Positions 60,712 through 64,000 of a DNA stretch of 64,000 nt are shown here, one piece after another. How positions within the stretch are numbered: the first letter of the stretch is position 1; the number at the start of each line of letters is the position of its first letter. The notes under the pieces are model-generated. The model was given only the letters and a program-made list of their open reading frames with translations. It did not search any database and was not told the origin of the DNA. The position numbers and the translations under genes are program-made. Source of the DNA: Liquidambar formosana (Eukaryota; Streptophyta; Magnoliopsida; Saxifragales; Altingiaceae); the NCBI GenBank assembly GCA_039720395.1, contig CM077826.1, positions 21,391,053-21,455,052 of the forward strand, written 5' to 3'.

Positions 60712-61055
60712 CTAGATATAGCACATGTGCGTTGCACGTGAATATTTTTAAATAATATTAGTTATACAAAATAATAAATACATAAAAATTTTATATTTTT
60801 TTCATAAAAGATAAAGTTTAAAATTCAAAAGTACATATTTTTTTTTAGAGAATTTGAGTAAGAATTTAACTTTAATTGGTTAAGAGTTTGAGTTAAAATC
60901 TAACTTTCATTTGTTATCAAATGATAAGAACGTTTACTATGTGCTTCAATTAAAGGAAGGGTAGATATGCAATTTTTTTTATATTTTAAAATAAGGGTAT
61001 ATTGGTCGTTCAAAAGTTTTTTTGAGATTCAGTCTTTTATAGATAGTATAGATAT
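60712..61055. repeat. Possible short non-autonomous repeat
   Basis: ACTAGATATAGCACATGTGC at the left and ATAGATAGTATAGATATA at the right give weak inverted ends around AT-rich sequence. No clear target duplication is seen. Identification is tentative. Confidence 0.3.
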
Positions 61056-62152
61056 ATATAAATTTTAAATAGGTCATCACATATATATAGGATGATGATT
61101 ATATAAGCACGTACTTGTATAACTTATTTCAACACCCGTATTGAGAGTTGTACCTTGTGCATTGATGGGTTATGGGGTATAATGGGCCAATACACAGAGT
61201 TCTAACCCTCAATATATGATGCTAATATAATTTATATTAACATGTGTTGACTTGATTAAGTTTGTATATATATATATGCTCTTAATTTCTTGAACCCTAA
61301 ACAATGAATAGGCACTTCATCGATCTTCTTTGCTGCTTTTAAATTTTGTCTTATATATCATTGTGGGTGGGAACTATACTTATAATTTTATATGATAATA
61401 TAAACACTGAAGCGTGGGCAAATATGTGATTTGTGAAGCATTAATACAGAAGAAGACAAACGGCATAAAAAAAAAATTGAAAAATGAAGAAAAAAAGAAC
61501 GAAAGAAAGGTAGCAAGGCGGGGCAGGGATGGGTATCTCTAATGGTTAATAGGGGTGGGGATAGTTAAACATGCCCCGTCAAGGTTTGGGGTGGGGGGCC
61601 CAAACCTACCTTGAATTGGGGTGCATGGAAAACAAGAATAGTATACTACAGAATGTGGTCCCATTGCCAATTTGCCATTCATAGCTAGAATAAATGTTAA
61701 TTAATACCCTTTATACACTAATTTTCGATAATTTGTACTCAACATCTAGGTCAAATTATCAACCAGCCTAACATACTTACATACCATATGTGGTAATACA
61801 GCAAACGGAGAATTATGTGAACCAAAATAGGATTCCAGTTAATTTTTCAATATTGATTTACGTATTTGGTTTTCAAACTTGAGCAAGTTATGGTGGTCGG
61901 TCATCTTAGGCTGTGTTCCTAAGGCTTAACCCACGTATTAAAAATTCCTTATGCAAATTACAAAATACCCCATTTATAATATCAGATTATCAATGCGTTC
62001 TAGGTCCCATTCAAAAAGACATTGTTTAAAATTTTAGCCTTAGGCCACCACAATTTATGTTGGGCCACTCTCGGCTGGTTTTCAGAATCTTTAATTAAAC
62101 CAAGCCCAAAATAGGAAATTTTTTAACAAAGGCCCAACATTAAACTTTAAAA

Positions 62153-63079
62153 GGGAACGGCTATTGCAACCCCCCATAGGGTTAAGTTGCCCCCCTTTGT
62201 TATCCCCACCCCCCAAAAATATATACCCACCCCTCTCAAAGACCTCACTACCCCTCATTCTCACCCACCCCTCTCACTCACCCCTCACCATGGCAGTGAC
62301 GACCGGCGACGACAATGGCGACTTCTCTACCACAACCACTCCGGCCGACTCCATCCCATCCCATCTCACTTTCTTCTTCCTTCCCGTGAAAAAAAAAAAG
62401 GAAAAAAGGTTGGCCAGAAAAAAATAGAGCAACGACGATGGCGACGGCGAGGGCGAGGAAGGGTGATCGGTGAGATTACCTTTCGCCGGCGGTGAGAGGG
62501 AGCCGCACCAGTTCGACGGCAGTGAGGAGCAATTTTGGCCGTAAGAGTTTGTAGATCTGAGAGAGACGACTCTTGTCTCTTCCAGCAACTCCTCTCTTCT
62601 TCTCCTCTTTTTTTTTTTTTTTTTTTCTCTGCTGCTGGTCAGATCTGTGTTTTCCGGCACCCATTTTTTCCGGCAACGGTGCTTCTTCTTCTTCTTTCTT
62701 TCTTTTTTTCTTCCCCTCCCCCCCCCCCCCCACTGGTCAGATCTGTGTGTTTTCCAGCAAGGGCCTCCATTTTTCCCGACGACGCCTCCATTTTTCCGCC
62801 GATGGGAGGGGAGTTCTAGAAGGAAAAAAAAAATGGAAGAGCAGAGGGAGGAGGAGGAAGGAGAAGAGGGGGTACGGCCTTACCAAGAGAAGAGAAGAGG
62901 GAAGAGGGGGTCATCGCCGTCGCCGGTGGGGGGTGCTGGAGAGAGTTGCCGGGGGAGGGGTGCGGGAGAGGGGATGGATGAGGGTTAAGCCCTTTTTGGT
63001 AATTTTACATAATAATTTTTTTAATTAAAAAAAATAGGGGGGCAACTTAACCCTTTGGGGGGTTGCATTAGCTGCTCCC
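62153..63079. mobile_element. Mutator-like non-autonomous DNA transposon
   Basis: 927 bp with imperfect terminal inverted repeats of about 43 bp (left GGGAACGGCTATTGCAACC, right in reverse GGGAGCAGCTAATGCAACC). A 9-bp target duplication ACTTTAAAA lies at 62144-62152 and 63080-63088, the size typical of Mutator-like elements. The interior is low-complexity (poly-T, poly-C, GA-rich) with a GC-rich patch near 62290-62520 that might be captured host sequence. No transposase is seen. Confidence 0.85.
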
Positions 63080-63175
63080 ACTTTAAAAATGCCATGATGC
63101 CATCCCTGAATGAAGTGGGTTGAGCCTCTCTTTCCATTGGGCAAAGTTGCGGCCCTAGAATCAACATTTATTTTT

Positions 63176-63541
63176 GACGGTCACTATTGTAACTCAACTT
63201 TATTTGTGCACCCCATTTGTTTTGAACTTTTCAAGATTTTATAAAAAATATAAAGAGTTTTCATTAAAATTAGTCATGTTGTCCACTAAAAAACATTATT
63301 TTGGACAACTTTGTAAAAAAAAGTTTTTCCAACATGTAAATGACCAAAAACTCCCCTTAAACAACATATTTTGAAAAAATTCTATAAAGTTATTCAAAAT
63401 AATATTTTTTAGGTAACAATGCGACCAATTTTTATAAAATCCTTTTATATATTTTGTAAAACCTTGAAAATTGAAAAAAGAAAAAGGAAAAAAAGAAAGG
63501 AGAATTAAAAATAAAGTTGAGGGATTGCAATAGCTGCCCTC
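63176..63541. mobile_element. Second, decayed Mutator-like miniature element
   Basis: Ends GACGGTCACTATTGTAACTC and, in reverse, GAGGGCAGCTATTGCAATCC share the inverted CTATTG and CTCAACTTTATTT segments. They resemble the ends of the neighbouring element. The flanking 9-mers TTTATTTTT and TTTACATTT match at seven of nine bases. No coding capacity is seen. Confidence 0.5.
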
Positions 63542-63550
63542 TTTACATTT

Positions 63551-64000
63551 CAAACTATTTTGGATTTGAAAGGCTAAATCAAAATCCTTTGTTTTCCTTT
63601 CCCACTTACAAGCAACCCAATCAAAAAAGGTTGTCATTTGAATTTCTACAGCATAGAACACTAAATTTTCATGTCAAACATGTTCCACTTTCTGGCCCAA
63701 TATCACGTGCACTCTAAAAAAGTGAAAATCGTATTGTTTCTTCAGGCAGCCAAATGAAACATCAGGTTTTCCATCGGAATATGACTTCTAGTAAGACACT
63801 AAGGCCCTCATTTTGGTGTATCTCCATGCACTTTTCCCATCCATTTTCTTTTGTTTTTATAGCCTTCGTGCAAACCAAAAGCCTTTGTTCAAGAAAAAGA
63901 AAATCTGTAGATCAATCAATTTTACAATACATAATAGGCATATTTGAAATTATGACTCCATGACAAAGGTTTACAGGGACTTTATAGGCACCCTTTCACA
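63551..64000. other. Window end without recognised features
   Basis: No gene, repeat or transposon end could be supported in this stretch. Confidence 0.4.

Larger units (their letters stand above)
57964..62152. other. AT-rich flank with no recognised gene
   Basis: Open frames here are short and of low complexity, such as the CT-rich stretch at 60400-60715 and a Lys-rich minus-strand frame at 58028-58324 that I cannot assign. TGTAACGCCCC at about 59755 looks like an LTR start, but no matching end or target duplication was found. TGGATCGATCCAAG occurs twice (about 59632 and 59701). Confidence 0.5.

Noticed and set aside
60400..60715. Three overlapping open frames
   Set aside because: CT-rich low-complexity sequence gives Ser/Leu/Phe strings in all frames. 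No start context, domain or homologous copy is seen.
62164..62988. Several overlapping Pro-, Ser- or Lys-rich frames inside the Mutator-like element
   Set aside because: Produced by poly-T, poly-C and GA-rich tracts. Frames are open in opposite directions at once and show no domain.

Overview
This is a transposon-dense stretch of a flowering-plant nuclear genome. Nearly everything from 1 to 57963 is one nest of LTR retrotransposons. No ordinary host gene was recognised. Plant origin is supported by Tat/Ogre-type Ty3/Gypsy elements, a plant-type Ty1/Copia element primed by initiator tRNA-Met, plant mobile domain (PMD) proteins and plant-style splice sites. The species cannot be named from the sequence.

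Layout. The outer element, E2, is a large Tat/Ogre-like Gypsy element on the + strand. Only the last 81 bases of its 5' LTR are visible (24675-24755). Its internal region runs 24756-55245 and its 3' LTR is 55246-57963. A second, related Gypsy element, E1, is inserted in E2's 5' LTR: its 5' LTR is cut by the window start (1-2000), its internal region is 2001-19037 and its 3' LTR is 19038-24674. E1 carries two solo LTRs (11978-14643 and 21711-24343). E2 carries a reverse-strand solo LTR (28435-31209), a nearly complete minus-strand Copia element (33821-43828) and an unrelated solo LTR (43873-46485). Target-site duplications (CTCATC, ATGAT, CACCT, GTTAT, GGAGT) and reading-frame continuity across the junctions confirm the nesting.

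Each Gypsy element has gag, protease and a G-patch in one frame, then a short Ogre-type intron, then RT, RNase H, a second RNase H and integrase. All are broken by stop codons. Between integrase and the 3' LTR, both elements carry two genes on the opposite strand. Gene A is a 428-codon intronless gene. Gene B is a PMD gene with seven exons whose lengths match between the copies (144, 654, 168, 345, about 207-231, 111, about 90-110 nt). Upstream of gene B lies a tandem array whose units fold into hairpins.

The most unusual signal is a GC-rich array of phased palindromes, about 60-90 bp long. It occurs at three promoters of each element: in the LTR upstream of the TATA box, upstream of gene A and upstream of gene B. 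All E1-family copies use one core sequence (GACGG/CCGTC type) and all E2 copies use another (GGTGG/CCACC type), so the three sites appear to have co-evolved within each family. I infer, without proof, that an element-encoded protein (gene A or gene B) may recognise its own palindrome.

From 57964 to 64000 the sequence is AT-rich flank with short repeats and two Mutator-like non-autonomous elements (62153-63079 and 63176-63541).
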